This document shows, piece after piece, positions 9,494 to 20,599 of a DNA stretch of 64,000 nucleotides. Numbering within the stretch: the first letter of the stretch is position 1; every line of letters starts with the position of its first letter. The notes under the pieces were generated by a model. The model saw only the letters and a program-made list of their open reading frames with translations, searched no databases and was not told the origin of the DNA. The DNA is from Streptococcus oralis (lineage in GTDB: Bacteria; Bacillota; Bacilli; Lactobacillales; Streptococcaceae). Where the stretch lies: contig NZ_CP023507.1 of the NCBI RefSeq assembly GCF_002386345.1, positions 1,736,001 to 1,800,000 on the forward strand. The letters run 5' to 3'. Made by a program: the position numbers and the translations under genes.

Positions 9494-9618
9494 TTGAGAG
9501 GATAACGTAGGGCGACTGGTAACAGAGCGTTCAAAGGTACCAACTTCTGGTACGGGTGTGGGACTGCCCTCAGCTTTGAGCTGTAAAGACCCCTGACTAC
9601 CATTGGTCCTCTCTTTTT
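9494..9618 (+). ncRNA. Putative small RNA 2
   Basis: About 125 nt. The 5' end GAGAGGA (9496-9502) pairs with TCCTCTC (9607-9613), followed by TTTTT, so the terminator stem is also the closing stem of the whole RNA. Inside are a GTACC/GGTAC hairpin (from about 9537) and CAGC-tttga-GCTG. It shares TGGTnACA then TTCAAAGGT, 13 bases apart and at the same offset, with unit 3. No coding potential seen. No known family recognised. Confidence 0.72.
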
Positions 9619-9701
9619 GCTTACTCTTAAATTAAGTGCTTGTCTTTACCTTTTAGTAAGCGCTCCACTCCATGCTATTTCTACATCGTTATACTTATAG
9701 A

Positions 9702-9731
9702 TTGACTTCTTAGCCTCATAGATGATAGAAT
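9702..9731 (+). promoter_or_regulatory. Promoter of small RNA unit 3
   Basis: TTGACT (9702-9707), 18-bp spacer, TAGAAT (9726-9731) with TG one base upstream. Predicted start near 9738. Confidence 0.7.
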
Positions 9732-9737
9732 TAAGTA

Positions 9738-9861
9738 AAGGCTGAGATCGAGTTTGATTTGGTGACAAGTCATTCAAAGGTTGCGATGCATTCGCTTCAG
9801 GTAGAGGTGCTGCCATCTGGACTGCTCCAGGAAAATCCCCGAGTTTTGTCTCAGCCTTTTT
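9738..9861 (+). ncRNA. Putative small RNA 3, relative of unit 2
   Basis: About 124 nt. 5' AGGCTGAGA (9739-9747) pairs with TCTCAGCCT (9849-9857) and runs into TTTTT, the same closed architecture as unit 2. TGGTGACA (9760-9767) and TTCAAAGGT (9773-9781) line up with unit 2. The first hairpin (GCGA/TCGC) and second hairpin (CTGGA/TCCAG) have different bases from those of unit 2 at the same places, which suggests conserved structure rather than conserved sequence. Confidence 0.72.
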
Positions 9862-9865
9862 ATTT

Positions 9866-9892
9866 GCTCTTGAGATTTCTCAAGAGCTTTTT
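9866..9892 (+). terminator. Second strong terminator after small RNA 3
   Basis: GCTCTTGAGA-tt-TCTCAAGAGC (9866-9887) followed by TTTTT. A back-up terminator that isolates the small RNA array from rpoY-rnjA. Confidence 0.8.
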
Positions 9893-10102
9893 CTTTTTTC
9901 AAAGATATCATTCTGCCCCAACCATCTACACCAACGATTAATGAAACTAGAACTGTATTCTTCCTCAAACCTACTATCTCCATAGATTCCCCCTTTAATT
10001 ATAACACCTAAGCGCTCTCCGACCAAATCCTACCTGTCTTTTTGCTCCTCCTTCCCCTCCCGACTTTCTCCATTTCCGTCTTTTACTAATTTTTCATTTT
10101 GT

Positions 10103-10110
10103 GGTATAAT
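10103..10110 (+). promoter_or_regulatory. rpoY-rnjA promoter
   Basis: Extended -10 element TGGTATAAT (TATAAT at 10105-10110) without a good -35. It implies a leader of about 105 nt before rpoY. The stretch 9893-10102 is pyrimidine-rich and holds nothing else I can support. Confidence 0.55.
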
Positions 10111-10220
10111 TGAAATAATTGTAACGAATCAAGGTCAATCTAGACACAAAATGGAATGAAATCAAGCAAATCTCTGCTAAAAGTTTGGAATAAGCTGACC
10201 TGTAAATAGAAAGGAACTAT

Positions 10221-10454
10221 ATGATTTACAAAGTTTTTTATCAAGAAACAAAAGAACGTAGCCCACGTCGTGAAACAACACGCTCACTTTACCTAGACAT
10301 CGATGCCAACTCAGAACTTGAGGGCCGTATCGCTGCTCGCCAACTTGTCGAAGAAAACCGCCCAGAGTACAACATCGAGTATATCGAACTCTTGTCTGAC
10401 AAATTGCTAGATTACGAAAAAGAAACTGGCGCTTTCGAGATTACGGAGTTCTAA
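10221..10454 (+). CDS. rpoY: RNA polymerase epsilon subunit RpoY (DUF1447)
   Basis: A 77-aa protein matching the small auxiliary epsilon subunit of firmicute RNA polymerase: [19 protein letters not shown] at the N-terminus and an acidic tail. It binds core polymerase; in other firmicutes it is dispensable. One base separates its stop from the rnjA start, the conserved rpoY-rnjA pairing. Confidence 0.93.
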   Translation: MIYKVFYQETKERSPRRETTRSLYLDIDANSELEGRIAARQLVEENRPEYNIEYIELLSDKLLDYEKETGAFEITEF

Positions 10455-10455
10455 T

Positions 10456-12135
10456 ATGGCCTACACTCTTAAACCTGAAGAAGTCGGCGTTTTTGCCATC
10501 GGTGGTCTGGGAGAAATCGGGAAAAACACATACGGAATTGAATACCAAGACGAGATTATCATCGTCGATGCTGGGATTAAATTCCCAGAAGATGACTTGC
10601 TGGGTATCGACTATGTCATTCCTGATTACTCTTACATCGTAGACAATATCGACCGCGTCAAGGCTGTCTTGATCACACACGGACACGAGGATCACATCGG
10701 TGGGATTCCTTTCCTGCTCAAGCAAGCAAATGTCCCTATCTACGCTGGACCGCTTGCCCTGGCTTTGATCCGTGGAAAACTCGAAGAACATGGTCTCTTA
10801 CGCAACGCCAAACTATACGAAATCAACCACAACACTGAGTTGACCTTTAAAAATCTCAAGGCGACTTTCTTTAGAACCACTCACTCTATTCCAGAGCCTT
10901 TGGGAATTGTCATTCATACCCCGCAAGGAAAAATCGTCTGTACGGGTGACTTTAAGTTTGACTTTACTCCAGTTGGGGAACCTGCAGACTTGCACCGTAT
11001 GGCAGCCCTTGGTGAAGAAGGCGTACTCTGCCTCCTCTCTGACTCGACGAATGCAGAAGTCCCAACCTTTACCAACTCTGAAAAAGTCGTTGGTCAGTCC
11101 ATCATGAAGATTATCCAAGGTATCGAAGGACGCATCATCTTTGCATCCTTTGCCTCAAATATCTTCCGTCTCCAGCAAGCAACAGATGCTGCTGTTAAGA
11201 CTGGACGAAAGATTGCGGTCTTTGGACGTTCGATGGAAAAGGCCATTGTCAACGGGATCGAGCTTGGCTACATCAAAGCTCCTAAGGGAACCTTTATCGA
11301 GCCAAATGAAATCAAAGACTACCCTGCAGGCGAGGTTCTGATCCTCTGTACAGGTAGTCAAGGCGAGCCAATGGCAGCCCTCTCTCGTATCGCTAACGGA
11401 ACCCACCGTCAAGTGCAACTCCAACCCGGCGATACCGTTATCTTCTCTTCAAGCCCAATCCCTGGAAATACTACTAGCGTCAACAAGTTGATTAACATCA
11501 TTTCTGAAGCTGGTGTCGAAGTCATCCACGGTAAGATTAACAATATCCACACCTCTGGACACGGTGGTCAGCAAGAGCAAAAACTCATGCTCCGTTTGAT
11601 CAAGCCCAAATACTTCATGCCTGTCCACGGTGAATACCGTATGCAGAAAGTCCATGCTGGACTAGCGGTGGATACGGGTGTCGAGAAGGACAATATCTTT
11701 ATCATGAGCAATGGTGATGTGCTTGCCCTTACTGCTAACTCAGCTCGTATCGCAGGTCACTTCAATGCCCAAGATATCTATGTCGATGGAAATCGTATCG
11801 GTGAAATCGGCGCTGCTGTCCTCAAAGACCGTAGAGATCTATCTGAAGATGGTGTCGTTCTAGCAGTCGCAACTGTTGACTTCAAGTCTAAAATGATCTT
11901 GTCTGGGCCTGATATCCTCAGCCGAGGCTTTGTCTACATGAGAGAATCTGGAGACTTGATTCGCCAAAGCCAGCGCATCCTCTTCAATGCAATTCGTATC
12001 GCGCTGAAGAACAAAGATGCTAGCGTGCAATCTGTCAATGGTGCCATTGTCAACGCCATTCGCCCCTTCCTCTATGAAAATACAGAACGTGAACCGATTA
12101 TCATCCCTATGATCCTCACACCAGATGAAGAATAA
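10456..12135 (+). CDS. rnjA: Ribonuclease J1
   Basis: Zinc-dependent endo- and 5'-exoribonuclease of 559 aa, central to mRNA decay and RNA maturation. The metallo-beta-lactamase motif is HGHEDHIGG (residues 75-83), followed by the DAGIKF-type metal ligands, a beta-CASP domain ([21 protein letters not shown]) and a C-terminal domain. The catalytic metal ligands are all visible. It is co-transcribed with rpoY and converges on mnmG. Confidence 0.95.
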   Translation: MAYTLKPEEVGVFAIGGLGEIGKNTYGIEYQDEIIIVDAGIKFPEDDLLGIDYVIPDYSYIVDNIDRVKAVLITHGHEDHIGGIPFLLKQANVPIYAGPLALALIRGKLEEHGLLRNAKLYEINHNTELTFKNLKATFFRTTHSIPEPLGIVIHTPQGKIVCTGDFKFDFTPVGEPADLHRMAALGEEGVLCLLSDSTNAEVPTFTNSEKVVGQSIMKIIQGIEGRIIFASFASNIFRLQQATDAAVKTGRKIAVFGRSMEKAIVNGIELGYIKAPKGTFIEPNEIKDYPAGEVLILCTGSQGEPMAALSRIANGTHRQVQLQPGDTVIFSSSPIPGNTTSVNKLINIISEAGVEVIHGKINNIHTSGHGGQQEQKLMLRLIKPKYFMPVHGEYRMQKVHAGLAVDTGVEKDNIFIMSNGDVLALTANSARIAGHFNAQDIYVDGNRIGEIGAAVLKDRRDLSEDGVVLAVATVDFKSKMILSGPDILSRGFVYMRESGDLIRQSQRILFNAIRIALKNKDASVQSVNGAIVNAIRPFLYENTEREPIIIPMILTPDEE

Positions 12136-12167
12136 TACTCTTTGATTTTCATTGAATACAAGTCAAA

Positions 12168-12196
12168 AAAAACAGCCCCGTCTTCGGAGCTGTTTT
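12168..12196. terminator. Bidirectional terminator between rnjA and mnmG
   Basis: AAAACAGC and GCTGTTTT flank a loop around CCCGTCTTCGGA, with A- and T-runs on the outside, so it can serve both convergent genes. Confidence 0.8.
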
Positions 12197-12199
12197 TCT

Positions 12200-14113
12200 C
12201 TATGCTTTTTTTTCTTGATTTTTAGAAATACTACGATTTTTACCTTCCAGATACACCATCAAAATAGAAATATCTGCTGGATTTACTCCCGAAATACGGC
12301 TAGCTTGGCCGATGGTTTCTGGATTGATGAGTTTGAACTTCTGACGGGCTTCTGTCGCAATCGAGTCAATATCATCCCAGTCGATATTGGCTGGAATGCG
12401 TTTTTCTTCCATGCGTTTCATCTTGGCAACCTGATCCATGGCTTTGGAAATGTAGCCTTCGTACTTGATTTCTGTTTCAATCAATTCGATAATCTTGTCA
12501 TCCAAGTCCTCTGCAGCAGGTCCGATAAAGGTCACCACATCTTGGTAAGACACTTCTGGGCGACGAAGGAATTCCTTTGCTGTCACCGCATCAGTCAATG
12601 GTTTGAAGCCCATCTCCTCAACCTTGGCATTGGTTTCCTTGACTGGCTTGAGTTTGATGCTGTCTAAACGCTTCATTTCATTGTCAAATTGATTTTTCTT
12701 GATTTCAAAACGAGCCCAGCGTTCATCATCAACAAGGCCAATCTTGCGCCCCATCTCTGTCAAACGCATATCGGCATTGTCATGACGGAGGATGAGACGG
12801 TATTCAGCACGACTGGTCAAGAGACGATAGGGTTCAATAGTTCCCTTGGTCACCAAGTCATCAATCATCACCCCGATATAACCGTCGCTTCGCTTCAAAA
12901 TCAACTCTGGCTTGCCTTGGATTTTTAGAGCCGCATTGATACCAGCGATAATCCCTTGGCCAGCAGCTTCTTCGTAACCTGACGTTCCATTTGTCTGACC
13001 AGCAGTAAAGAGTCCTGAGATTTTCTTGGTTTCCAAAGTCGCACGCAACTGGTGTGGCAAGACCATGTCGTACTCAATGGCATAACCTGTTCGCATCATC
13101 TCTGCATTTTCCAGACCTTTGATAGAATGAACCAAGTCACGCTGTACATCCTCTGGCAGACTGGTTGATAGACCTTGAACATAAACTTCCTCTGTATTGC
13201 GCCCTTCTGGCTCAAGGAAAAGTTGGTGGCGTTCCTTGTCCGCAAAGCGCACAATCTTGTCCTCAATTGACGGACAGTAACGAGGTCCCACTCCCTTGAC
13301 CACACCTGTAAACATAGGCGCACGATGGAGGTTATTTTGGATAATTTCATGACTGGTACCATTGGTATAGGTCAACCAGCATGGCACTTGATCCTTGACA
13401 TAGTCCTCATCACGTGAAGTATATGAGAAGTGATTTGGTGCTTCATCTCCTGGCTGAATCTCTGTCACATCGTAGTTGATAGAGGAAGCCTTGACACGTG
13501 GAGGGGTTCCTGTCTTGAAACGACCGATTTCGAGGCCCAATTCCTTGAGATTATCAGCTAGGTTAATAGAAGCAAGACTGTGATTAGGACCTGATGAGTA
13601 CTTGAGGTCTCCGATGATGATTTCCCCACGGAGGGCTGTTCCTGTGGTTACAATAACCGCTTTTGCTCCATACTCTTGATGGGTAGCTGTACGCACACCG
13701 ACAACCTTGCCATCTTCCACCAAAATTTCATCAATCATGGTTTGACGAAGGGTGAGATTTTCTTGATTTTCAACTGTCTTGCGCATCTCCTTAGAGTAAA
13801 GCTCCTTGTCAGCTTGCGCACGAAGGGCACGGACAGCTGGACCTTTCCCAGTATTGAGCATCTTCATCTGGATGTAAGTCTTGTCAATGGTTTTGGCCAT
13901 CTCGCCACCGAGGGCATCGACTTCACGCACGACAATCCCCTTGGCAGAACCACCGATTGAAGGGTTACAAGGCATGAAAGCCAGCATTTCAATGTTGATG
14001 GTCGCAAGCAAGACCTTACAGCCCATACGGCTGGCTGCTAGAGATGCTTCTACCCCCGCGTGCCCCGCACCAATTACAATAATATCGTATTCTTCCGTAA
14101 AATTATAAGTCAT
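12200..14113 (-). CDS. mnmG: tRNA uridine-5-carboxymethylaminomethyl enzyme MnmG
   Basis: FAD-dependent partner of MnmE in making (c)mnm5U at tRNA wobble position 34. The FAD site reads [19 protein letters not shown] at about residues 14-32; [13 protein letters not shown] and [21 protein letters not shown] are the other hallmark blocks. Length 637 aa is standard. It overlaps the Nudix gene upstream by 11 bp. Confidence 0.96.
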   Translation of the reverse strand: MTYNFTEEYDIIVIGAGHAGVEASLAASRMGCKVLLATINIEMLAFMPCNPSIGGSAKGIVVREVDALGGEMAKTIDKTYIQMKMLNTGKGPAVRALRAQADKELYSKEMRKTVENQENLTLRQTMIDEILVEDGKVVGVRTATHQEYGAKAVIVTTGTALRGEIIIGDLKYSSGPNHSLASINLADNLKELGLEIGRFKTGTPPRVKASSINYDVTEIQPGDEAPNHFSYTSRDEDYVKDQVPCWLTYTNGTSHEIIQNNLHRAPMFTGVVKGVGPRYCPSIEDKIVRFADKERHQLFLEPEGRNTEEVYVQGLSTSLPEDVQRDLVHSIKGLENAEMMRTGYAIEYDMVLPHQLRATLETKKISGLFTAGQTNGTSGYEEAAGQGIIAGINAALKIQGKPELILKRSDGYIGVMIDDLVTKGTIEPYRLLTSRAEYRLILRHDNADMRLTEMGRKIGLVDDERWARFEIKKNQFDNEMKRLDSIKLKPVKETNAKVEEMGFKPLTDAVTAKEFLRRPEVSYQDVVTFIGPAAEDLDDKIIELIETEIKYEGYISKAMDQVAKMKRMEEKRIPANIDWDDIDSIATEARQKFKLINPETIGQASRISGVNPADISILMVYLEGKNRSISKNQEKKA

Positions 14114-14534
14114 TTCTTAACCTTTCAAAAATTTCTCGCAAATAAGGAACTAACTTCTCCTCCTCTAGAGCTTGATCCATAGTAACCCATTTAAAGTGTG
14201 TATGCTCTTCAGGATCTAATCTGATAATTGGCTTCTCCCCAATCCACTCTGCTTTATAAACTAAGCGAGTAAAAACCGTATCCTTAGAGGTATCCAGTTG
14301 ACTATCTTCGTGAAGAAGTTTGAGCGAACTGCTATCTAGCCTAACTCCCGCTTCTTCAATGCATTCTCTAAGAGCACCATCTCGCGGAAGTTCACCCTTT
14401 TCAACCCCGCCACCAGGAATATCCCAGTAAGTTGGATAAACGTTGGGTTCTCCTCTTTTAATTTCCGAACGCTGAATGAGCAAATAATCACCACCACTAT
14501 GAACAAGTACATGGGCAATAAGCTTAACCATCAT
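14103..14534 (-). CDS. Nudix hydrolase
   Basis: A 143-aa Nudix protein. The Nudix box runs from [14 protein letters not shown] through REC-IEEAGV near residues 42-65 and keeps the metal-binding REXXEE core (RECIEE). It probably cleaves a nucleoside diphosphate derivative; the substrate is not deducible. Two adjacent ATG codons exist at the start (14534 and 14531). It is located between mnmG and a second Nudix gene, transcribed in the same direction. Confidence 0.88.
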   Translation of the reverse strand: MMVKLIAHVLVHSGGDYLLIQRSEIKRGEPNVYPTYWDIPGGGVEKGELPRDGALRECIEEAGVRLDSSSLKLLHEDSQLDTSKDTVFTRLVYKAEWIGEKPIIRLDPEEHTHFKWVTMDQALEEEKLVPYLREIFERLRNDL

Positions 14535-14542
14535 TTTCTCTC

Positions 14543-14998
14543 CTATTCCTCAAGATGAATGTGTTTTAGTTGGCCGTTCCATTCTGGTAGGGCTGTTTTT
14601 AAAAAGGCTGGAACTAGCTGGATATTCTGGAGCTGATCCAAATCAATCCACTCACAAGGTTGCCTTTTCACATCTTCCTGCATGGTCAATGGAGCTTCTT
14701 CAAGCAAATTCACCAGGTAATGAAACTCGATGTTGTGATAGGAAACACCGTCCTGTTCAAAACGATTTTCAACCACGAAAGCTAGCTGCCCAGCTTGAGC
14801 TTTGACACCTAGTTCTTCCTTCACTTCACGGACTACCGCGTCTTCCGTGCTTTCATTGACTTGAATCGCACCGCCGATAGTGTAATATTTACCCTTGTCT
14901 TTAGTAACTAGGAGCTTGCCATTTTGGAGAATCAAGGCTGCCGCCCGAACACCAAAGACCGTGTCTCCCACTGTTGTCCGAAAGTCTTGTTGAGTCAT
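14543..14998 (-). CDS. Nudix hydrolase, second copy in tandem
   Basis: A 151-aa Nudix protein from the ATG at 14998; an upstream ATG at 15025 adds nine basic residues and is less likely. The Nudix box is GGAIQVNESTEDA then REVKEELGV at about residues 42-64. It differs clearly from its neighbour (long loop before the box; NIEFHYLV), so it is not a recent duplicate. In S. pneumoniae a MutT/Nudix gene lies in the same place between mnmA and mnmG. Substrate unknown. Confidence 0.88.
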   Translation of the reverse strand: MTQQDFRTTVGDTVFGVRAAALILQNGKLLVTKDKGKYYTIGGAIQVNESTEDAVVREVKEELGVKAQAGQLAFVVENRFEQDGVSYHNIEFHYLVNLLEEAPLTMQEDVKRQPCEWIDLDQLQNIQLVPAFLKTALPEWNGQLKHIHLEE

Positions 14999-15109
14999 TT
15001 TTGTCCTTTCCCTTAAACGACACAAAAACAGTCAAAACTCCAAAGAAGTGCAGGACAAAAAAGCCTGCAACATCCATGAGCTTTGACCATCATTTCTATT
15101 GCTTTTATT

Positions 15110-15137
15110 ATTGTAGCAAATTGAGAAAATTTGTCAA
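15110..15137 (-). promoter_or_regulatory. Promoter of the Nudix-mnmG operon
   Basis: Minus-strand TTGACA (15132-15137), 16-bp spacer, TACAAT (15110-15115). It starts right after the stop codon of the SseB-like gene and gives a leader of about 105 nt before the ATG at 14998. Confidence 0.75.
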
Positions 15138-15147
15138 TCTAAATGTA

Positions 15148-15579
15148 CTATAATTGGCGAATCGCTTCAAAAGCTCCTTTGTCAATCTCGACTGGGTCAG
15201 AGAAGGCATCCAGAACAATCCCTCTCACCGGAAACTCCCCTATCTCTTCCGCAACAGATAAACAGTCCGTAAGAGGTAATTGCAACCAGGAAAAACGGTC
15301 ATAATAGTCCCTGGGAATATCTTGTTCAGTTAAGAAACAAGGATAGAAGTAGTCGTCTCCCTTTCGCAGAATATCCGGTTTTAGTCGTACCCCTTCTTGT
15401 TCATCACTCTCATCCAGAAGATTCGGATTGAAGGGGACCCAGACTTTAGCTTGTTTCAATTCCTTGAACAAGGCTTCAATTGACTCTGTCGTTTTCTCTC
15501 TCAAATACTCTTTCTTATAGTCAGAGAGGCTCATTGTTTGCTCTTTTTTAGCCGTTTTTTTCTTAAAAAACTGAAACAT
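15148..15579 (-). CDS. SseB-family N-terminal-domain protein
   Basis: A 143-aa cytoplasmic protein with a basic N-terminal tail (MFQFFKKKTAKKEQ) and a body that fits the SseB N-terminal domain (KVWVPFNPN... LRKGDDYFYPCFLTEQDIP ... VRGIVLDAFSDPVEI). Function in streptococci is not known; SseB-like proteins elsewhere act as secretion or chaperone factors, but this should not be carried over. It lies 22 bases after mnmA and is probably co-transcribed with it. Confidence 0.7.
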   Translation of the reverse strand: MFQFFKKKTAKKEQTMSLSDYKKEYLREKTTESIEALFKELKQAKVWVPFNPNLLDESDEQEGVRLKPDILRKGDDYFYPCFLTEQDIPRDYYDRFSWLQLPLTDCLSVAEEIGEFPVRGIVLDAFSDPVEIDKGAFEAIRQL

Positions 15580-15600
15580 TCTCTTTCCTCTTAGAAAATC

Positions 15601-16862
<1,262 letters not shown>

Positions 16863-16883
16863 CTTTCTTCCTTTGCAAACGAA

Positions 16884-18275
16884 TCAATTTTCCCCTTTAA
16901 GTTCTTTCTTCGCTTGTTCTATCTGGTATTTCACTTGCTCAAAGCCGGTTCCTCCTAAGGAATTCCGTCTCTGAACAGCGGTTTCTGGGCGCAAGTAGAT
17001 ATAAATATCCTCTTCAATCAAGGGATGGTAGACTTGCAACTCCTCCAAATCCCAATCTTGGATGTTTTTACCATGCTTGATAGAGTCTAGAACCAATTTC
17101 CCCACTATTTCATGCGCTTCTCTAAAGGGAAGACCTTTTTCTGCCAAATAGTCTGCCAGTTCGGTCGCATTCGAAAAATCATTCTCTGTGGATTGCTGCA
17201 TTTTGGCCTGATTAACCTGCATGCTCGATAGCATACCTGCCAGCACATCCAGAGAATTCAAAATCGTTTCTACTGTATCAAACATGCCTTCCTTGTCCTC
17301 TTGCAAATCCTTATTGTAGGCCAGAGGCAAAGATTTCATGACGGTCAATAGTCCAAGCAAGTGCCCGTAAACCCGTCCTGTCTTCCCTCGAATCAATTCG
17401 GCCATATCAGGATTTTTCTTCTGGGGCATGATAGACGAACCCGTTGAAAAGCTATCAGACAAGCTAATGTACTGATACTCAAAACTGCACCAATTGATGA
17501 TTTCTTCACAAAAACGGCTCATATGCATCATCAAAATGCTGGCATTTGACAGAAATTCTAAGATAAAATCACGGTCACTCACTGCGTCCAAGGAATTGGT
17601 ATAGGGTTGTTGGAAGCCCAGTAAATCACTCGATAATTGACGATTGATTGGAAAAGTTGTCCCCGCCAAGGCTGCCGCACCCAGGGGAGATAGGTCCGTA
17701 TGTTTCATGTTAAATGCAAAGCGTTCGCTGTCCCTTTGAAACATATTGTAATAAGCCATGAGATGGTGGGCAAAGCTAATCGGTTGGGCGTGCTGCAAAT
17801 GAGTATAGCCTGGCATGATGGTTTCCACATGTTTTTCAGCCAAATCCAGCAAAACACTGTTCAGATTCGCCAACTTATCCAAAACATGGCCAAGCTGCTC
17901 CTTTAGATATAAGTGCATATCCGTTGCGACTTGGTCATTCCGAGAACGAGCCGTGTGCAATTTCCCAGCCAGAGGACCGATTTTTTCTGTCAGCAACACT
18001 TCCATATTCATATGAATATCTTCATTTGCAATATCAAAATGAAGCTCCCCTGCCTCTAAATCTCGCAACAAAGCTTGCAGACCATCTTGGATCTGCTCTG
18101 CCTCTTCCAAGCTTAAAATGCCAGTCTGTCCTAGCATTTGAACATGAGCTAGGGAACCCATCAAATCAAATTTTGCCAGCTGATGATCAAAGGAAATACT
18201 CGCACCGAACTGCTCTACCCAATCTTCCACAGTGCCTTCAAATCGACCACCCCATAATTTTGTATTTTTCGGCAT
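16884..18275 (-). CDS. argH: Argininosuccinate lyase
   Basis: Splits argininosuccinate to arginine and fumarate, the last step of arginine synthesis. The family signature [12 protein letters not shown] is at residues 279-290, with the catalytic loop serine in it; TARSRNDQ (108-115) and [10 protein letters not shown] are the other active-site blocks. Full length (463 aa). Lies 27 bases after argG in the same transcript. With no argF, argJ or argD in view, the pair would serve to make arginine from citrulline. Confidence 0.96.
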   Translation of the reverse strand: MPKNTKLWGGRFEGTVEDWVEQFGASISFDHQLAKFDLMGSLAHVQMLGQTGILSLEEAEQIQDGLQALLRDLEAGELHFDIANEDIHMNMEVLLTEKIGPLAGKLHTARSRNDQVATDMHLYLKEQLGHVLDKLANLNSVLLDLAEKHVETIMPGYTHLQHAQPISFAHHLMAYYNMFQRDSERFAFNMKHTDLSPLGAAALAGTTFPINRQLSSDLLGFQQPYTNSLDAVSDRDFILEFLSNASILMMHMSRFCEEIINWCSFEYQYISLSDSFSTGSSIMPQKKNPDMAELIRGKTGRVYGHLLGLLTVMKSLPLAYNKDLQEDKEGMFDTVETILNSLDVLAGMLSSMQVNQAKMQQSTENDFSNATELADYLAEKGLPFREAHEIVGKLVLDSIKHGKNIQDWDLEELQVYHPLIEEDIYIYLRPETAVQRRNSLGGTGFEQVKYQIEQAKKELKGEN

Positions 18276-18302
18276 ATCCCGTCGTCCCTTTCTATCGCAT
18301 CA

Positions 18303-19499
18303 CTACTCAACATTTTTCTGAACTTCTGAATAAACCTTATTCGGAAGCCCCCAAAGCTTGATAAATCCAACAGCCGCATCTTGGTCAAAAGTATCCGCAC
18401 TGGTATAAGTCGCCAAATTTTCATCGTAAAGAGAATTTGGAGATTTCCGAGCCACTACCTGAGCGTTCCCCTTATAAAGTTTAACTTTTGCAGTTCCATT
18501 GACAACTTTCTGTGTCTCCTTGATATAGGCAATCAAAGCCTGAGTTGCTGGGCTAAACCACAAGGCATTATAGATGAGATTGGACAACTCATTTTCGATA
18601 ATAGGTTTGAAATGAGCCACTTCTCTCACAAGAGTCAAGTCTTCAATCTCCTTATGAGCTGCCAATAAAGTCACAGCACCTGGGCACTCATAAATCTCTC
18701 TTGACTTAATACCGACTAGGCGATTTTCCACATGGTCAATACGACCAACACCGTGTTTGCCCGCAATTTCATTGAGCTTTTGAATCAAAGCCACCACTTT
18801 CATCTTTTCTCCATTGAGGGAGATGGGCACCCCGCAGCTAAACTCAATGTCAATAAATTCTGGACTGTCTGGTGCCTCTTCTGGCGAAGATGTGATTCCA
18901 AATGCTTCTTCTGGTGCTTGGTTCCAAGGGTTTTCCAAAACACCACATTCATTTGCACGTCCCCAAAGATTTTGATCGACAGAGTAAGGATTGTCAAGGT
19001 CAGCTGGAACTGGAACACCGTTTTCTTTGGCATATTGGATTTCTTCTTCACGAGACCATTTCCACTCACGAACAGGCGCAACTACTTTTAAATTGGGATC
19101 CAAAGCTGCAATAGAGACTTCAAACCGAACTTGGTCGTTTCCCTTACCTGTACAACCATGTGCAATTGTGGTTGCCCCCGTCTGATGAGCTATTTCAACG
19201 AGTTTTTTTGAAATAAGAGGGCGACTCAGAGCAGATACCAAGGGATACTTCTGTTCGTAGTAGGCATGTGCCTGAAGGGCCACTAATACATAGTCATTAG
19301 CAAATTCTTCCTTAACATCAATGACATAAGACTCTACAGCCCCAACCTTGAGAGCTTTATCGTGGATGAACTCCAAATCTTTTCCTTCCCCCACATCCAT
19401 ACAAACAGCGATCACATCATAGTCTTTTTTTAACCATGTAATAGCAACTGATGTATCCAATCCACCTGAATAGGCTAAAATGACCTTTTCCTTACTCAT
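18303..19499 (-). CDS. argG: Argininosuccinate synthase
   Basis: ATP-dependent joining of citrulline and aspartate. The N-type ATP pyrophosphatase loop AYSGGLDTS is at residues 9-17; [19 protein letters not shown] and [16 protein letters not shown] blocks follow. 398 aa, standard length. It starts 15 bases after the binding-protein gene stops, so the three genes form one operon. Confidence 0.96.
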   Translation of the reverse strand: MSKEKVILAYSGGLDTSVAITWLKKDYDVIAVCMDVGEGKDLEFIHDKALKVGAVESYVIDVKEEFANDYVLVALQAHAYYEQKYPLVSALSRPLISKKLVEIAHQTGATTIAHGCTGKGNDQVRFEVSIAALDPNLKVVAPVREWKWSREEEIQYAKENGVPVPADLDNPYSVDQNLWGRANECGVLENPWNQAPEEAFGITSSPEEAPDSPEFIDIEFSCGVPISLNGEKMKVVALIQKLNEIAGKHGVGRIDHVENRLVGIKSREIYECPGAVTLLAAHKEIEDLTLVREVAHFKPIIENELSNLIYNALWFSPATQALIAYIKETQKVVNGTAKVKLYKGNAQVVARKSPNSLYDENLATYTSADTFDQDAAVGFIKLWGLPNKVYSEVQKNVE

Positions 19500-19514
19500 T
19501 TCTCTTCCTTCTTT

Positions 19515-20321
19515 CTATTTTTCGATAGAGGCTTTAAAAGCATCGTCAATCAATTTGTCCAACTCCCCAGAATCCTTCAATTTCTGGATGGTTTTGTCAA
19601 CCGCTTCTTTCAATTCCTTACTGTCTTTTTTCATCGCAACAGCGTAGGAATCTTCCTTGTCATTGTCAAAATCAAACTCAGCGATGGCTAGGTCTGGATT
19701 ATTCTCTACAAATCCTTTCGCCACTGGTTCCTCAAAGATAACCGCATCTAGTTGCCCTGATTTCAAATCTGTTATCAAATTTCCATTTTTAGGAAGTGAA
19801 ACGAGAGAAGAATTCTGCAAGGTTTCTTTGGCCAAAGTTTCCTGGATAGAACCTTTCTGCGCTCCAACCTTTTTCTGAGCCAAATCCTTCACAGATTGGT
19901 AATTCGTTAATTCAGATTTTCTTACGATAACCTTATTTTTCGAAGTGTAGTAGGGAATCGAAAAATCGTAAACTTGACTTCTCTCCTCCGTTTTGGAAAC
20001 ACCTGATATGGCAAGATCGGCCTTGCCCGAATCAAGACTAGCCAGTACATTGTCAAAACTCATTGGAGAGAATTCCACTTCTACACCTAGTTCCTTTGCG
20101 ATGGCTTTGGCTAGTTCAACATCTGAACCTACAATCTGATTTTTCCCATCAACCAATTTCTGGTATTCGAATGGAGCAAACTCTGGATTTAGGGCCACCA
20201 CCAATTTTCCTTTAGCCTTAATGGCTTCAACACCTTGGTATTGAGTGTTACTACAAGCAAATAATAAGGGAAACATAAGCAAACCAAACATCGTCATCAA
20301 CACCTTCTTCACTTTATTCAT
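19515..20321 (-). CDS. Amino-acid ABC transporter substrate-binding lipoprotein, probably arginine/ornithine/citrulline class
   Basis: Family 3 solute-binding lipoprotein, 268 aa, with lipobox LFAC (Cys23). The amino-acid cleft blocks are ALNPEFAPFEY, GSDVELAKAIAKELG and ISGVSKTEERSQVYDFS. First gene of an operon with argG and argH, so a basic-amino-acid or citrulline ligand is likely, by context only. No permease or ATPase gene is next to it. The promoter carries an ArgR-like operator. Confidence 0.85.
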   Translation of the reverse strand: MNKVKKVLMTMFGLLMFPLLFACSNTQYQGVEAIKAKGKLVVALNPEFAPFEYQKLVDGKNQIVGSDVELAKAIAKELGVEVEFSPMSFDNVLASLDSGKADLAISGVSKTEERSQVYDFSIPYYTSKNKVIVRKSELTNYQSVKDLAQKKVGAQKGSIQETLAKETLQNSSLVSLPKNGNLITDLKSGQLDAVIFEEPVAKGFVENNPDLAIAEFDFDNDKEDSYAVAMKKDSKELKEAVDKTIQKLKDSGELDKLIDDAFKASIEK

Positions 20322-20356
20322 AGAAGAGCCTCCTTTTATTTTTATACTTTATTATT

Positions 20357-20391
20357 GTATAAATAATACTCTTCTCGTTCTCGTTTGTCAA
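20357..20391 (-). promoter_or_regulatory. Promoter of the arginine operon with ArgR-like operator
   Basis: Minus-strand TTGACA (20386-20391), 17-bp spacer, TATTAT (20363-20368). The inverted repeat GTAT-aaata-ATAC (20357-20369) covers the -10 box. AT-rich half-sites of this type are bound by ArgR/AhrC repressors in lactic acid bacteria, so arginine repression of binding protein-argG-argH is likely. Confidence 0.65.
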
Positions 20392-20427
20392 GAAAAAACT
20401 GTATTTTATTTCATTTAAATCAAGAAA

Positions 20428-20466
20428 AAGCTTATTATATGATGTATTTTTACATATAATAAGCTT
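20428..20466. repeat. Perfect 14-bp inverted repeat
   Basis: AAGCTTATTATATG (20428-20441) and CATATAATAAGCTT (20453-20466) are exact inverted copies around an 11-base loop. Read on the minus strand the stem ends in AAGCTTTTTCTT, so it could act as a second terminator after the LysM gene; it lies 37 bases upstream of the arginine operon -35 box. Confidence 0.8.
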
Positions 20467-20567
20467 ATTTATACTATTTTAGTTTTAAAACAATTTGAAG
20501 AATTTTGTCGAAATTATACAAATAGAGCATTGCTGAGAAGATCCTTACACTTTTTGTTATAGACAAA

Positions 20568-20594
20568 CAAAAAAAGAGCCCTAAAGGACTCTTT
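20568..20594 (-). terminator. Terminator of the LysM gene
   Basis: AAAGAGTCC-tttagg-GCTCTTT on the minus strand, running into seven T. Confidence 0.8.
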
Positions 20595-20599
20595 TATTC

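Noticed and set aside
9774..9983. 69-aa minus-strand reading frame (MEIVGLRKNTV...)
   Set aside because: It runs antisense through small RNA 3 and its terminators, has no good ribosome site and no recognisable domain.
9222..10220. Competence-induced (ComX) box search in the region where cib genes are expected
   Set aside because: No TACGAATA or close variant was found, so no competence control is claimed.
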